Notes under the pieces: generated by a model
What the model saw: only the letters and a program-made list of their open reading frames with translations
The model's database searches: none
What the model was told of the DNA's origin: nothing
Assembly (NCBI GenBank): GCA_044238845.1
Contig: JBIICN010000004.1
Location: 78,039-142,038, forward strand
Source of the DNA: UBA4416 sp044238845
GTDB lineage: Bacteria; Bacteroidota; Bacteroidia; B-17B0; Aurantibacillaceae
Length of the DNA: 64,000 nucleotides
Direction: 5' to 3'
In this document: positions 46,979 to 56,355 of the stretch, piece after piece
How the letters are laid out: each line of letters begins with the position of its first letter
Position numbering within the stretch: position 1 is the first letter of the stretch
Translations under genes and position numbers: made by a program

Positions 46979-47746
46979 TTGAAAAAAACATCTTGGATAT
47001 TGGTCTTCTTTGTCAGTTTATTGACTGTTTCGGCATTTGCTCAAATTCCTGAACGACCCAATCCTAACCGTTTAGTAAATAATTTATCGAAAGCTTTTCC
47101 TAATTTTTTATCTCAACAAGAAGAACAACAACTCGAGCAGCAATTACAAAACTTTAGTTTAGAAACATCTAACCAAATATGTATTGTTATTGTTGATGAT
47201 TTGAATGGGTTGGATGATGCCTCATTTGCGGTAGAAATTTTAAACAAATGGGGGGTTGGGCAAAAAGACAAAAACAATGGCGTTGTTGTACTAGTTAAAC
47301 CAACAGGAAATTCTGGAGAGAGACGTTTGTTTATTTCAGTTGGTTATGGCCTAGAAGGAGCCATAACGGATTTACAAACCAAGCGTATCAGAGAAAATGA
47401 AATTGTTCCCTATTTTAAACAACAACAGTTTTATCAAGGGTTAGAAGCTGGTTGCCAAGCATTAATGAAAGCGGCAAAAGGCGAGTACAACGAAAGAACA
47501 GAAGGGAAAAAGAAATCAAATCTAGAAGACTTTGTTAGAAATCACCCTATTTTGTTTTTAATATTTGTAATCATCGTAGTTCTTATTTTGTTTAAAGGTG
47601 GCGGAAGAGGTGGCGGTCGAGGAATGACTTTTTACGGAGGAGGATCTTCATTTGGCGGATTCGGAGGAGGCAGTGGAGGAGGGTCTTCTTTTGGTGGTTT
47701 TGGAGGAGGTTCTGGAGGAGGTGGAGGTTCTGGTGGTAGCTGGTAG
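46979..47746 (+). CDS. Exported TPM-domain protein with Gly-rich tail (YgcG-like)
   Basis: 255 residues, TTG start. Signal peptide (WILVFFVSLLTVSAFAQ), TPM domain (LSQQEEQQLEQQLQNFSLETSNQICIVIVDDLNGLD, FISVGYGLEGAITDLQTKRI), one transmembrane helix near 185 (PILFLIFVIIVVLILF) and a C-terminal run of Gly/Ser repeats. Typical YgcG organisation: periplasmic TPM domain anchored in the membrane. Confidence 0.9.
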   Translation: MKKTSWILVFFVSLLTVSAFAQIPERPNPNRLVNNLSKAFPNFLSQQEEQQLEQQLQNFSLETSNQICIVIVDDLNGLDDASFAVEILNKWGVGQKDKNNGVVVLVKPTGNSGERRLFISVGYGLEGAITDLQTKRIRENEIVPYFKQQQFYQGLEAGCQALMKAAKGEYNERTEGKKKSNLEDFVRNHPILFLIFVIIVVLILFKGGGRGGGRGMTFYGGGSSFGGFGGGSGGGSSFGGFGGGSGGGGGSGGSW

Positions 47747-47799
47747 TTGATAAAAATATATTTGTATATTTATACTGAAATTTTTAACTACTTAAAACC

Positions 47800-48924
47800 A
47801 TGAAAAAAAATTTACTACTTCTATTAATTAACTTTTTTGCATTGTCCTTATTTTCTCAAATTAGTATCAACGCTTCAGATATGCCTGTAAGTGGCGATAC
47901 CATAAGATATAGCAATGCTAGGTTGAGTTCTGTTGGAGATTATACAACAACAGGTGCCAATTACACATGGCAATTCGATACTTTACGTTATACAACACAA
48001 GGCCGCAGAGATTTTAAACAAGGAACAAGCACTCCTTACTCCATATTTTTTGGACTTACTGCTTACGGAGAAAAAACTTTAGATACTGTTCCAATACCAA
48101 ATATTCCAATCCCAGGTATTCCAGTAATTAGCATCACAGATTTATATAGCTTTTACAGTAAGTCGCCTATGGTAAATCCTACAAAATTTTTAGCTGAAGG
48201 CTTAGGTTTAAAGATTAGCGGAATTCCTGTTCCTAATTTTTACTCTAACGAGGACGAGTTGTACTTTTTTCCATTAAATTATGGAGATAGAGATTCTAGC
48301 ACTTTCAGATTTTCAACACTTACAAATACCTTAATTCCTTTTCAATACATTAAACAAGGTCACCGAATTACCGAAGTAGATGGATGGGGAACAGTTGCTA
48401 CGCCACATGGCACAGTTAGCTGTTTAAGAGTAGTAACAACTCAATATTCTATTGATACATTAAAAGGAACAGTTACTCTCCCTATTGTTGGCACGCAACC
48501 TTTTGCATTTGGTTTTCCAAACTATGTAAGAAGTTACCAGTGGTTAACAAATGGGGAACATATTCCTTATTTTGAAGTATCGGGGACACTAAATGGCACC
48601 AATTTTAACCCTAATCAAGCTAGATACAGAGATAACTACATCAATTTTGTAGGCATAAAAGAACAGTCTCTTAATTTAGCGCTTTCTGTTTTCCCAAACC
48701 CATCAACTCATCAATTAACTATTGTTACGCCAAAAGATAATGGTTCGATAAAGGCTGAGCTGGTTGATCTTCAAGGGAAAGTAGTTTTGTCAAGCCACTT
48801 AAACAATAATTCAAACATTGTAAACCAACATGTTATTGATGTTTCTGGTTTTGCAAAAGGCATGTATATTTTGAATTTGTCTAATTTAGAAGGCAAACAA
48901 TCCTTAAAAATTTCGATACAATAG
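47800..48924 (+). CDS. T9SS type A sorting domain protein
   Basis: 374 residues. Signal peptide (LLLLLINFFALSLFSQ). C-terminal 80 residues form a type A T9SS domain: SVFPNPSTHQLTIVT, VDLQGKVVLSS, VSGFAKGMYILNL. So it is exported by type IX secretion and attached to the cell surface. The middle region (ANYTWQFDTL) is of unknown function and likely beta-rich. Confidence 0.88.
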   Translation: MKKNLLLLLINFFALSLFSQISINASDMPVSGDTIRYSNARLSSVGDYTTTGANYTWQFDTLRYTTQGRRDFKQGTSTPYSIFFGLTAYGEKTLDTVPIPNIPIPGIPVISITDLYSFYSKSPMVNPTKFLAEGLGLKISGIPVPNFYSNEDELYFFPLNYGDRDSSTFRFSTLTNTLIPFQYIKQGHRITEVDGWGTVATPHGTVSCLRVVTTQYSIDTLKGTVTLPIVGTQPFAFGFPNYVRSYQWLTNGEHIPYFEVSGTLNGTNFNPNQARYRDNYINFVGIKEQSLNLALSVFPNPSTHQLTIVTPKDNGSIKAELVDLQGKVVLSSHLNNNSNIVNQHVIDVSGFAKGMYILNLSNLEGKQSLKISIQ

Positions 48925-48979
48925 TTTTGAATACTAAATAAATAAATTATTTTTACGACAAAAAATTAAACCCATTATT

Positions 48980-49342
48980 ATGAGTTCTCATCACGACCAC
49001 GACAATCATTCTCACGAAGCAAAACCAGTTGCATTTCGTACACCATTAATTTTAGGATTAGTAACCATCTTACTTATTTTATTAGCAGTTAGCACATGTG
49101 ATAACAATCACCATGGCAAATGCGAGTGCAAAGAAGATTGTTCTGAAGAATGCATGAAAGAATGTGAATCAGGTGATCACGCAGGACACGGTGCTGCTGC
49201 AGCTCACGGCACAGAGCATGCTGTAGAAGCTCACGATGCTGTAGTTGAAGAGCATTCTGCTGTTGCTGATACAACTGTAAAAGCGGACACAGCTCACGTT
49301 GCAACTCCAGTAAAAACTGAAGAACACGCTCCAGCTCACTAA
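48980..49342 (+). CDS. Small His/Cys-rich membrane-anchored protein
   Basis: 120 residues. A His-rich N-terminus (SSHHDHDNHSHEA), one transmembrane helix (PLILGLVTILLILLAVSTC), a Cys cluster CECKEDCSEECMKEC, then a low-complexity tail rich in His, Ala, Glu and Val. The pattern suggests metal binding (Zn, Cu or Ni), but I know no family. The Cys after the helix could resemble a lipobox but is preceded by LAVST. Confidence 0.6.
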   Translation: MSSHHDHDNHSHEAKPVAFRTPLILGLVTILLILLAVSTCDNNHHGKCECKEDCSEECMKECESGDHAGHGAAAAHGTEHAVEAHDAVVEEHSAVADTTVKADTAHVATPVKTEEHAPAH

Positions 49343-49360
49343 TAATTATTATAAATATTT

Positions 49361-49391
49361 TAAAGCCCTACAACATTTGTGGGGCTTTTTT
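49361..49391 (+). terminator. Terminator after the His/Cys-rich gene
   Basis: AAAGCCC (49362-49368) facing GGGCTTT (49382-49388) followed by T's. Confidence 0.75.
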
Positions 49392-49481
49392 GTTTTTAAA
49401 CAAGAACCTAATAAACAGCGCCTTTTCTTTTGTGGGTTCAATAGGATTTTTGTAATATTACACACCTTAAAAAAATTTAAA

Positions 49482-50660
49482 ATGGCTACAGATAACTTTC
49501 AAGCACACGATTATTATTTAATGGACGAATTATTAAGTGATGAACACAAATTAATTCGTGATACTGCCCGCGCATGGGTAAAAAAAGAAGTAACTCCAAT
49601 CGTGGAAGAAGCTTGTCAAACAACAACATTTCCTAAACAATGGATTAAAGGCTTAGCAGAGATTGGTGCTTTTGGACCATATATTCCAACAGAATATGGC
49701 GGGCCAGGCTTAGACCAAATATCGTACGGATTAATTATGCAAGAATTAGAGCGTGGAGATAGCGGTTTGCGTTCTACTGCATCCGTTCAAAGTTCGTTAG
49801 TGATGTACCCAATTTATGCATACGGCAGCGAAGAACAAAAGAAAAAATATTTACCAAAATTAGCAACAGGTGATTTAATGGGTTGCTTTGGTTTAACAGA
49901 ACCAGATCATGGGAGTAATCCAAATGGTATGATTACTAACTTTAAAGATAAAGGTGATCATTACTTATTAAACGGTGCTAAAATGTGGATTAGTAATTCT
50001 CCATTTGCTGACATTGCTGTAGTTTGGGCAAAAGATGAAGCAGGTGAAGTAAGAGGTTTAATTGTTGAAAGAGGATATGAAGGCTTTACAACACCTGAAA
50101 CTCATGGTAAATGGAGTTTACGTGCAAGTGCTACTGGTGAATTAGTATTTGATAATGTAAAAGTTCCCAAAGAAAATTTATTACCAAACGTTAAAGGATT
50201 AAAAGGGCCTTTGGGTTGCTTAAACTCTGCACGTTTTGGTATTGCTTGGGGTGTTATTGGTGCAGCTATGGATTGTTATGATAGCGCATTACGTTATAGT
50301 AAAGAGCGTATTCAATTTGGTAAACCAATTGGGGCTTTTCAATTAACGCAAAAAAAATTAGCGGAGATGATTACAGAAATTACAAAGGCTCAATTATTAA
50401 CCTTCCGTTTAGGACAGTTAAAAAATGAGAATCGTGCCACTCCTGCTCAAATCTCTATGGCTAAGCGTAACAATGTAAACATGGCTTTACAAATTGCACG
50501 CGAGGCTCGTCAAATACATGGCGGTATGGGTATTACTGGTGAGTATCCAATTATGCGTCATATGATGAACTTAGAATCAGTAATTACTTACGAAGGAACT
50601 CATGATATCCATTTATTAATAACAGGTATGGATGTTACTGGATTTAATGCCTTTAATTAA
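49482..50660 (+). CDS. gcdH: Glutaryl-CoA dehydrogenase-type acyl-CoA dehydrogenase
   Basis: 392 residues from the ATG at 49482 (MATDNFQAHDYYLMDELL); the frame is open from 49377, but that part covers the terminator and promoter region. Acyl-CoA dehydrogenase fold with FAD-binding GCFGLTEPDHGSNP and WISNSPFADI, and the catalytic Glu in SVITYEGTHDIHLLITG, the form typical of glutaryl-CoA dehydrogenase. Converts glutaryl-CoA to crotonyl-CoA in lysine and tryptophan breakdown. Confidence 0.92.
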   Translation: MATDNFQAHDYYLMDELLSDEHKLIRDTARAWVKKEVTPIVEEACQTTTFPKQWIKGLAEIGAFGPYIPTEYGGPGLDQISYGLIMQELERGDSGLRSTASVQSSLVMYPIYAYGSEEQKKKYLPKLATGDLMGCFGLTEPDHGSNPNGMITNFKDKGDHYLLNGAKMWISNSPFADIAVVWAKDEAGEVRGLIVERGYEGFTTPETHGKWSLRASATGELVFDNVKVPKENLLPNVKGLKGPLGCLNSARFGIAWGVIGAAMDCYDSALRYSKERIQFGKPIGAFQLTQKKLAEMITEITKAQLLTFRLGQLKNENRATPAQISMAKRNNVNMALQIAREARQIHGGMGITGEYPIMRHMMNLESVITYEGTHDIHLLITGMDVTGFNAFN

Positions 50661-50680
50661 TAGTTAAAAAAATAAAATGC

Positions 50681-50716
50681 AAAAAGCCGCTGCGAGTTTT
50701 CGTAGCGGCTTTTTTT
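50681..50716 (+). terminator. Bidirectional terminator after gcdH
   Basis: AAAAAGCCGCT facing AGCGGCTTTTT with short loop, between convergent genes. Confidence 0.85.
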
Positions 50717-50729
50717 AAACGATTGTTAA

Positions 50730-51371
50730 TTATTTTTGTTCAAACTTCTTGTATTCTGCTGGTATAGCTAATTTAGAAGCATCGATATTTCCTTTACTCA
50801 TTTTAGAAACTTCTAATTTGCTTATTAATTTACCATCAGAAATTGATTTCTCCTCCGATAATAAAGGCATAGAACCTTTTGGTAAATCTTTAATTTGGTT
50901 AAAGTAAATACTTTGCTTGTCTTTTCTATTCCAAGCTTTTACTAATGGGATAAAGAAATCATATTTATTAGAAACAATCCAATAAGTTACTACGGTATTT
51001 TCTTCTGTATTTTTTACAATGTACTCTGTACATTTTTGCCCTTGAACCATCTTGGTGTTTGTTCCTTTTGAAGAAACACAAGTTCCTTTAATCATAGGAG
51101 CTGTTTCACTTTTATGTTCTCCCCAAACTTTACGAACAGGATTAACAAATTTAATTTCATTTGAACTTAAATCAAACACAAAACTTCCTTCAACTTTACC
51201 GGATTTACGGCCAATTTGGTCTAGTTTTACATCATTGCCTTTTACGTAATAAATGTTAGTTGTTGTATCTTTTGAAGTTTCCATTTTAAATTCGATACTT
51301 CCTTCGTAAGATTGAGCAATTGCTATTACAGATAAAGTAAGACTTGCTACTAATAATTTAATTTTATTCAT
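50730..51371 (-). CDS. Exported DUF4412-like protein
   Basis: 213 residues. Signal peptide (KLLVASLTLSVIAIAQ). SYEGSIEFKMETSKDTTTNIYYVKGNDVKLDQIG resembles the DUF4412/LolA-like beta fold of periplasmic Bacteroidota proteins: KMVQGQKCTEYIVKNTEENTVVTYWI. Function unknown; possibly lipid or hydrophobic-ligand binding. Monocistronic. Confidence 0.75.
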   Translation of the reverse strand: MNKIKLLVASLTLSVIAIAQSYEGSIEFKMETSKDTTTNIYYVKGNDVKLDQIGRKSGKVEGSFVFDLSSNEIKFVNPVRKVWGEHKSETAPMIKGTCVSSKGTNTKMVQGQKCTEYIVKNTEENTVVTYWIVSNKYDFFIPLVKAWNRKDKQSIYFNQIKDLPKGSMPLLSEEKSISDGKLISKLEVSKMSKGNIDASKLAIPAEYKKFEQK

Positions 51372-51430
51372 TTAATTTGAGGTTTAAATTTTACACTAAA
51401 ATAATATAAATTTACTTATAAATAAAAATT

Positions 51431-51793
51431 ATGCCAAATAATACCCAAAAAGGGATTCTGGGAGAAGAAATAGCGGTTGCTCATCTACTAAAAATGGGCT
51501 ACGAAATTTTAGAAAAAAATTGGCGACATCAACATTTGGAGATTGATATCATTGCCTGTATTAACAATACTTTGGTGATAGTTGAGGTGAAGCTAAGAGC
51601 CAACGATTTTTTTGGAAATCCAGAGGAATTTGTGACTAAATCCAAGCAGAAAAAGTTGATAAAAGCAGCTGATTTTTATATCAAAGAAAATAACATAAAT
51701 TGGGAAACTCGATTTGATATCATTGCTATTATCGAAAATCCGAGTGAGTTAAAACTAGAGCATTTTGAAGGTGCTTTTTATCCTACGTTATAG
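51431..51793 (+). CDS. YraN/UPF0102 family putative nuclease
   Basis: 120 residues. GEEIAVAHLLKMGYEILEKNWRHQHLEIDIIACINNTLVIVEVKLR carries the E...D...ExK core of the Holliday-junction-resolvase-like nuclease fold, followed by VTKSKQKKLIKAADFYI. UPF0102 proteins are universally conserved but poorly characterised. Confidence 0.92.
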   Translation: MPNNTQKGILGEEIAVAHLLKMGYEILEKNWRHQHLEIDIIACINNTLVIVEVKLRANDFFGNPEEFVTKSKQKKLIKAADFYIKENNINWETRFDIIAIIENPSELKLEHFEGAFYPTL

Positions 51794-51801
51794 TTTAATT
51801 T

Positions 51802-51958
51802 TAAACCACATAGGAACATAGGAATTTGTTGCTAGAGTTATAGTGGTGGATAGATGCTTCGCATTATATAGAACTATTGTGGAAAAACATGTTTTCTATA
51901 TTAAACTCTAATTTTTTGAGCTCTTAATTAACTCTTTTTCTATGTCTCTATGTGGTTA
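51802..51958 (+). repeat. Inverted-repeat-bounded intergenic element
   Basis: The gap between the YraN gene and the next gene is bounded by AACCACATAGGAACATAGGAA (first 20 nt) and its near inverse TTTTTCTATGT-CTCTATGTGGTT, about 157 bp apart. No ORF. It resembles the CACATAG-ended intergenic repeats I associate with Bacteroidota genomes, possibly a MITE; transposase not present. Confidence 0.6.
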
Positions 51959-51965
51959 AATAATC

Positions 51966-53018
51966 CTATAAACCCGATTTATGTGTAATACTTACACCGC
52001 CTATAGTAAGAGCATAAGCTGCATTATCAGTAGATGTTTCCTCGTCACCATTTACAGTTTTAACGCCCGCATGATTTAAATTTTTTAAAGCTCGGCTAGC
52101 AGCTACCCAAATACCCTTTTTCTTTTTATCATTATTTGAGGCAATAGGTTCGTCATCATTTTCAGTAATGACTTGAACAATTGTATTGTTTTGTTTTTTC
52201 GATGTTGGAGCTGTGTTTGTTGCTAAAAGTATGTCGTTTTGAGACGCATTTGTTGGATTTTGAAGTTCAATAGTTTTAGTTGTACTATCTTTTTTAGGAA
52301 TCGTATTTTGATTATTAGAAACGATATTGTTAGTCAATGATGTATTTATGTTTTTTGACTTGGCAACTGTAGAATTTGATTTTTGACTAGGAATAGTAGT
52401 TTCTTTAATAGTAACAGTATTTAAGTATTGTTTATTAGGAGCTACCGTTGGACTTCCGTTTTTAATGATAGTGTTTTGATGATTATTGCCTGAATTAGTA
52501 GCTAGACCAGAATTGTTAACTGTATCTACTTTTGGCCAAAGGATAAACAATCCAATTAAAAACAAAACACAAGCTGCAGCAGCATATTGAGTGAGTGAAA
52601 GATTAAACCAAATCACTTTAGGGTTACGTTTCAACTTGTTTTTATTTTGAAAAACAATAGTTGTGTCGGCACTAGTAATCGTTTTTTGATATAACGCTAA
52701 TTCATTTGCCAATGAAGGATTGACCGCGCAACTTTTTTCTAATCCGATTTTCTCATCAGCAGGAAGCTGATGTTCAATGTATGCTATAAATTGCTCTTCT
52801 GAAATTAAATCAGATTCCGATTTTTTTAAATTAGCTTTATTTGAAAATGAGATTGTCTCTTCTTCTATAGAAACAAGAGCTAATTCAGATAAATTAATAT
52901 CTAATTCAGGATGTTGAATTAAAAATAATTCTAACTCCATTTGAAGTTCATCCGTTAAATTTCCTTCCGAAAAATCTAACAAATACGCCTCGTAATTATG
53001 TATATTAATTTGACTCAT
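51966..53018 (-). CDS. Putative anti-sigma factor or sigma-linked membrane protein
   Basis: 350 residues. Cytoplasmic N-terminal 140 residues with two acidic helical zinc-finger-less repeats (NLSELALVSIEEE, SEEQFIAYIEHQLPADEKIGLEKSCAVNPSLANELALYQ), one transmembrane helix near 145-162 (YAAAACVLFLIGLFIL), then a Asn/Thr/Ser-rich periplasmic tail. The start overlaps the ECF sigma stop codon (TAATG), the standard arrangement for an anti-sigma partner. No FecR or catalytic motif seen. Confidence 0.75.
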   Translation of the reverse strand: MSQINIHNYEAYLLDFSEGNLTDELQMELELFLIQHPELDINLSELALVSIEEETISFSNKANLKKSESDLISEEQFIAYIEHQLPADEKIGLEKSCAVNPSLANELALYQKTITSADTTIVFQNKNKLKRNPKVIWFNLSLTQYAAAACVLFLIGLFILWPKVDTVNNSGLATNSGNNHQNTIIKNGSPTVAPNKQYLNTVTIKETTIPSQKSNSTVAKSKNINTSLTNNIVSNNQNTIPKKDSTTKTIELQNPTNASQNDILLATNTAPTSKKQNNTIVQVITENDDEPIASNNDKKKKGIWVAASRALKNLNHAGVKTVNGDEETSTDNAAYALTIGGVSITHKSGL

Positions 53019-53503
53019 TAAATCACTACTTCTAATTTTCCTATATAATTTTTCAAAAATGCTCTTGCTCTAAAAATGTAAACTTTTACCTGGCTTTCCG
53101 TTAAGTTGGTGATTTTTCCTATTTCGCTATAATCATATCCTTCGTAATCTCGCAACAAAACAACACTTTTTTGTATTTCTGGTAGTTTATCTAATGCAAC
53201 ATTTAAAACTTCTTTAATATCAGAATAATGTTTCTCGTGCTTTAAGCTATTTTCTACAGCTTCGGTATAATCACCTTGTTTTTTAGCTTTACGAGTATAA
53301 TCCACTAATGTGTGATGAGCTGCCGTGAACATATATGATTTGGCATTTGTACTTTCAATATCGTTTACTTTACGCCATACTTTTTCATATGTGTCTTGCA
53401 CAATATCCTTAGCCACATCTTCATCTTTTATATGCTTTAAAATAAAGCGATATAAAGAATCTGAGTAACTATCTACACATTGATTATATTCTACTACTGT
53501 CAA
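53018..53503 (-). CDS. ECF RNA polymerase sigma factor
   Basis: 161 residues. Region 2 (YSDSLYRFILKHIKDEDVAKDIVQDTYEKVWRKVNDIESTNAKSYMFTAAHHTLVDYTRK) and region 4 (LDKLPEIQKSVVLLRDYEGYDYSEIGKITNLTESQVKVYIFRARAFLK) are complete; regions 1.1 and 3 are absent, as in the ECF group. Probably directs a cell-envelope regulon with the following gene. Confidence 0.95.
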   Translation of the reverse strand: MTVVEYNQCVDSYSDSLYRFILKHIKDEDVAKDIVQDTYEKVWRKVNDIESTNAKSYMFTAAHHTLVDYTRKAKKQGDYTEAVENSLKHEKHYSDIKEVLNVALDKLPEIQKSVVLLRDYEGYDYSEIGKITNLTESQVKVYIFRARAFLKNYIGKLEVVI

Positions 53504-53560
53504 GTTTAATTATACATAAGACGCCTTATAATTGGATAAAGTTACAACGGCTATAAAAAC

Positions 53561-53586
53561 AAAACCCTCTGATAATCAGAGGGTTT
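53561..53586 (-). terminator. Terminator after the LysM transglycosylase gene
   Basis: AAACCCTCTGA-taa-TCAGAGGGTTT, perfect 11-bp stem just past the transglycosylase stop codon; A and T runs suit termination on the minus strand. Confidence 0.8.
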
Positions 53587-53593
53587 GAATTTT

Positions 53594-55105
53594 TTAAGAA
53601 ACTAATTTAATTTTTTGGCCTAATAATAACTGTGGATTTTTCTTTAAACCATTTATTTCAATAAGCTTATCTATACTAATACCATATTTTTTTGAAATAC
53701 CGTATAAAGTCTCGCCTTTTTTCACTTTATGAATTTTAACATCGCTAGTTGAGTTATCAGCTAATTTAGTAGTAGAATCAGGATTTGCTTTTGCAGCAAT
53801 GTTAGTTTGAGGGTCTTTAGGTGCATCTGATTTTGCAACATTGTTAGTTGGTGCGGCAACATCTTGTTTCACATACACAACTAATTTTTTACCAGTTCTA
53901 ATTCCTTTTTTGCCAATGTAATTCCATGATCTTAAATCAGCTACTGTTACTCCATATTTACGGGCAATGGTACTTAATTTTTCGCCATTTCTCACAGTAT
54001 GTGTTTTTTGAACTTCTTTCACTGCCATTGAACTTTCGGAAGCAACTAATTTTTGAGATTTAATGGCTGCGTAAATTTCAGTTTCGTTGGATAAAAATGT
54101 ACCAATGTTAGCTTTTGGAAGTGTTAAGGAATTTCCACCTGCAGGAATTTCACTTTTACGATATTGAGGGTTGAAATAGGCTATTTCTTCAACCGAAATG
54201 TCTAATGCCGCTGAAATTTGCCCAAAAGTCATGGATTCTTTTACAACAGCAGTATCTACTTCAAAATACGTTTTGCGCGGAGTGGAGGCATAAATATTAT
54301 GTTCTGTTGGATAATTCATCACATAGTTAGCTGCAATAAAGGCAGGAACATATGATTGTGTTTCTAAAGGTAAATAAGGTCTAATTTCCCAATACGTTTT
54401 TTTGCCACCACTACGGCGAATAGCTTTACTAATAGTACCTGGCCCTGCATTATAAGCTGCTAAAACCATCTGCCAATCGTGAAACATGCCATATAAGCTT
54501 GTTAAATATTCTGCAGCAGCTTCAGTTGCTTTATATACATCAGAGCGCTCATCAACATATGAATTTACATTTAAACCATACATTTTACCAGTTGGGTACA
54601 TAAATTGCCATAAACCTGTTGCTCCACATCTTGAACGTGCACAGGGGTTTAAAGCCGACTCAATAACCGCTAAATGCTTTAATTCTAAAGGAATATTGTG
54701 TTTATCAAACACTTCTTCAAACATTGGATAATATAATTGAGATAAACCCATCACGCGGCTTACTAATTCGCGTTTACGAACAGCATATAACTCAATAAAT
54801 CCTTTAACATGAGGGTTGTAAACCAAATCAAAAGGTGAATTTGCATCTAATTTTGCTAAACGGCTCTCGTAAACAAAATCTTCGAAGCGAGGAACGCTAT
54901 CAACAGCATATTTATACTTGTTTACCTTTGGATAAACAGGTTTAGACAATGCTTTTTCAAGTACTTTTTGATTCGCTAAACTATCCAGCATTGCCGCAAC
55001 TGGGTTATCCGTTATGGTAAGCGTGTTTTGAGCAAACAAACTACCTGTAGCCAAAGCAGACACGAATAGCGCCCTGTGGAATGTATGTCTTAATGTTGTG
55101 AGCAT
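53594..55105 (-). CDS. mltD: LysM lytic transglycosylase (MltD-like)
   Basis: 503 residues. Signal peptide (FVSALATGSLFAQ), lytic transglycosylase SLT domain with the catalytic Glu in LAVIESALNPCARSRCGATGLWQF and YNAGPGTISKAI, then two C-terminal LysM repeats (HTVRNGEKLSTIARKYGVTV near 370 and HKVKKGETLYGISKKYGIS near 455). Cleaves peptidoglycan glycan strands. Architecture matches MltD. Confidence 0.94.
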   Translation of the reverse strand: MLTTLRHTFHRALFVSALATGSLFAQNTLTITDNPVAAMLDSLANQKVLEKALSKPVYPKVNKYKYAVDSVPRFEDFVYESRLAKLDANSPFDLVYNPHVKGFIELYAVRKRELVSRVMGLSQLYYPMFEEVFDKHNIPLELKHLAVIESALNPCARSRCGATGLWQFMYPTGKMYGLNVNSYVDERSDVYKATEAAAEYLTSLYGMFHDWQMVLAAYNAGPGTISKAIRRSGGKKTYWEIRPYLPLETQSYVPAFIAANYVMNYPTEHNIYASTPRKTYFEVDTAVVKESMTFGQISAALDISVEEIAYFNPQYRKSEIPAGGNSLTLPKANIGTFLSNETEIYAAIKSQKLVASESSMAVKEVQKTHTVRNGEKLSTIARKYGVTVADLRSWNYIGKKGIRTGKKLVVYVKQDVAAPTNNVAKSDAPKDPQTNIAAKANPDSTTKLADNSTSDVKIHKVKKGETLYGISKKYGISIDKLIEINGLKKNPQLLLGQKIKLVS

Positions 55106-55234
55106 CGTGTTTAGTTTATTACTGTAACGTGATAATTTACAAAACGTTACAAAAATTAGTAATTCTTATACACAAGTATAAAAAATATATTTAATAAACA
55201 AAAGTTAAAGTACTTTAATTTTTAACTTTACGCT

Positions 55235-55669
55235 GTGAAAAACAAGGACGAAGAACCAAAAGAATATTTTGAACGTAATATTTTACTAGTAATTATAGTA
55301 ACCGCAGCGGCTTTAGGGCTAGATTGGCTGGCAATAAAAATGCTAATAGATGTCAATCCGTGGGGCTCTGCTGTTGGAATACCTGGGTTAACCTTAACCC
55401 TGCAAGCCTTATGGTTAATTGTTCACCCATATGCTGTTGTTTATGAGGATAGATTTGAAATCAAACAAACCTTACTTTACAATAAAGAATTTTATTATTT
55501 AGATGCTAAAGCAATAGACGGTAAATCAAATATATCTTTAAAATTAATATATAACGATGGCGATACAGATCGTTTGCCATTGCTAGGAATGAGACCATCT
55601 CATAAGCAAAAATTTAGAGATAAGTTGAGTGAAAAAATAACTGAAAGTATGGTAAAAAGAGATTTTTAA
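55235..55669 (+). CDS. Two-helix membrane protein with PH-like domain
   Basis: 144 residues, GTG start at 55235. Two hydrophobic helices (NILLVIIVTAAALGLDWLAIKML, IPGLTLTLQALWLIVHPYAVV) followed by a small beta domain (EDRFEIKQTLLYNKEFYYLDAKAIDG, SNISLKLIYNDGDTDRLPLLGM) that looks like a bacterial PH domain. Function unknown. First of a plus-strand run leading to the SCO genes. Confidence 0.65.
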   Translation: MKNKDEEPKEYFERNILLVIIVTAAALGLDWLAIKMLIDVNPWGSAVGIPGLTLTLQALWLIVHPYAVVYEDRFEIKQTLLYNKEFYYLDAKAIDGKSNISLKLIYNDGDTDRLPLLGMRPSHKQKFRDKLSEKITESMVKRDF

Positions 55670-55686
55670 ACAAAAACATACGCCCC

Positions 55687-56355
55687 ATGAAAAATAAAAA
55701 ACTACTTTTTTTTGTCATTTTATTATTACCCGCTTTATTTAAAATTATATTAGAGTTTACAACCATAAACTCCCGAAAACTTCCATATTATGGGCCTAAA
55801 GTAGCAATAGGAAAAGATACGGTATATTATAAGGTTACCTCCACATTTAAAATGCTGCCAACTAAAAGTGATACGATTAGTACCCTTAAATCATTCGAGT
55901 TAGATACGGTTTCTTATCCACTGTACGCTATCTGTTTTATTAAACAGAGTTATAAAAAAGATAATTACCGTTTAGCTGGTTTAAGCGAGTACGTGCAATA
56001 TAAAAAGGATAAAATAAAATTAGTTCCTTTTATAATTGTTACACCTTGTAGCGGACCAAACGACTCTACTAGCTTAAAAGAAATGGAAAAACTATCAATT
56101 GATAGTAAAAATATATCAAGTTTATATTGGAATACATCTTCATTTGATAGTTTAAATTTATCTTATTTTAAAGAAAAGCCAATTTATATTGATTATAGTT
56201 TTTTTGTATTAGTAGATAAAAACAGACATATAAGAGGATACTACGACGCACGTTATGTATCGGAAATAAAAAGATTAACAGAAGAATATCAGCATTTAAG
56301 ATTAAAAGAAGAAAAAGATCAAATGCTTAAAACAAATAAAATTGAAAGTAAATAA
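55687..56355 (+). CDS. SCO1-like protein lacking the copper-binding cysteines
   Basis: 222 residues. N-terminal transmembrane or signal helix (KLLFFVILLLPALFKIILEF). The C-terminal part FFVLVDKNRHIRGYYDARYVSEIKRLTEEYQHL parallels the end of the next gene (LFVLVDAQKRIRGMYDG), and YYGPK...GKDTVYYKV matches its start, so it is a divergent paralogue. The CxxxC copper site of SCO1 is missing. It directly abuts the SCO gene. Confidence 0.65.
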   Translation: MKNKKLLFFVILLLPALFKIILEFTTINSRKLPYYGPKVAIGKDTVYYKVTSTFKMLPTKSDTISTLKSFELDTVSYPLYAICFIKQSYKKDNYRLAGLSEYVQYKKDKIKLVPFIIVTPCSGPNDSTSLKEMEKLSIDSKNISSLYWNTSSFDSLNLSYFKEKPIYIDYSFFVLVDKNRHIRGYYDARYVSEIKRLTEEYQHLRLKEEKDQMLKTNKIESK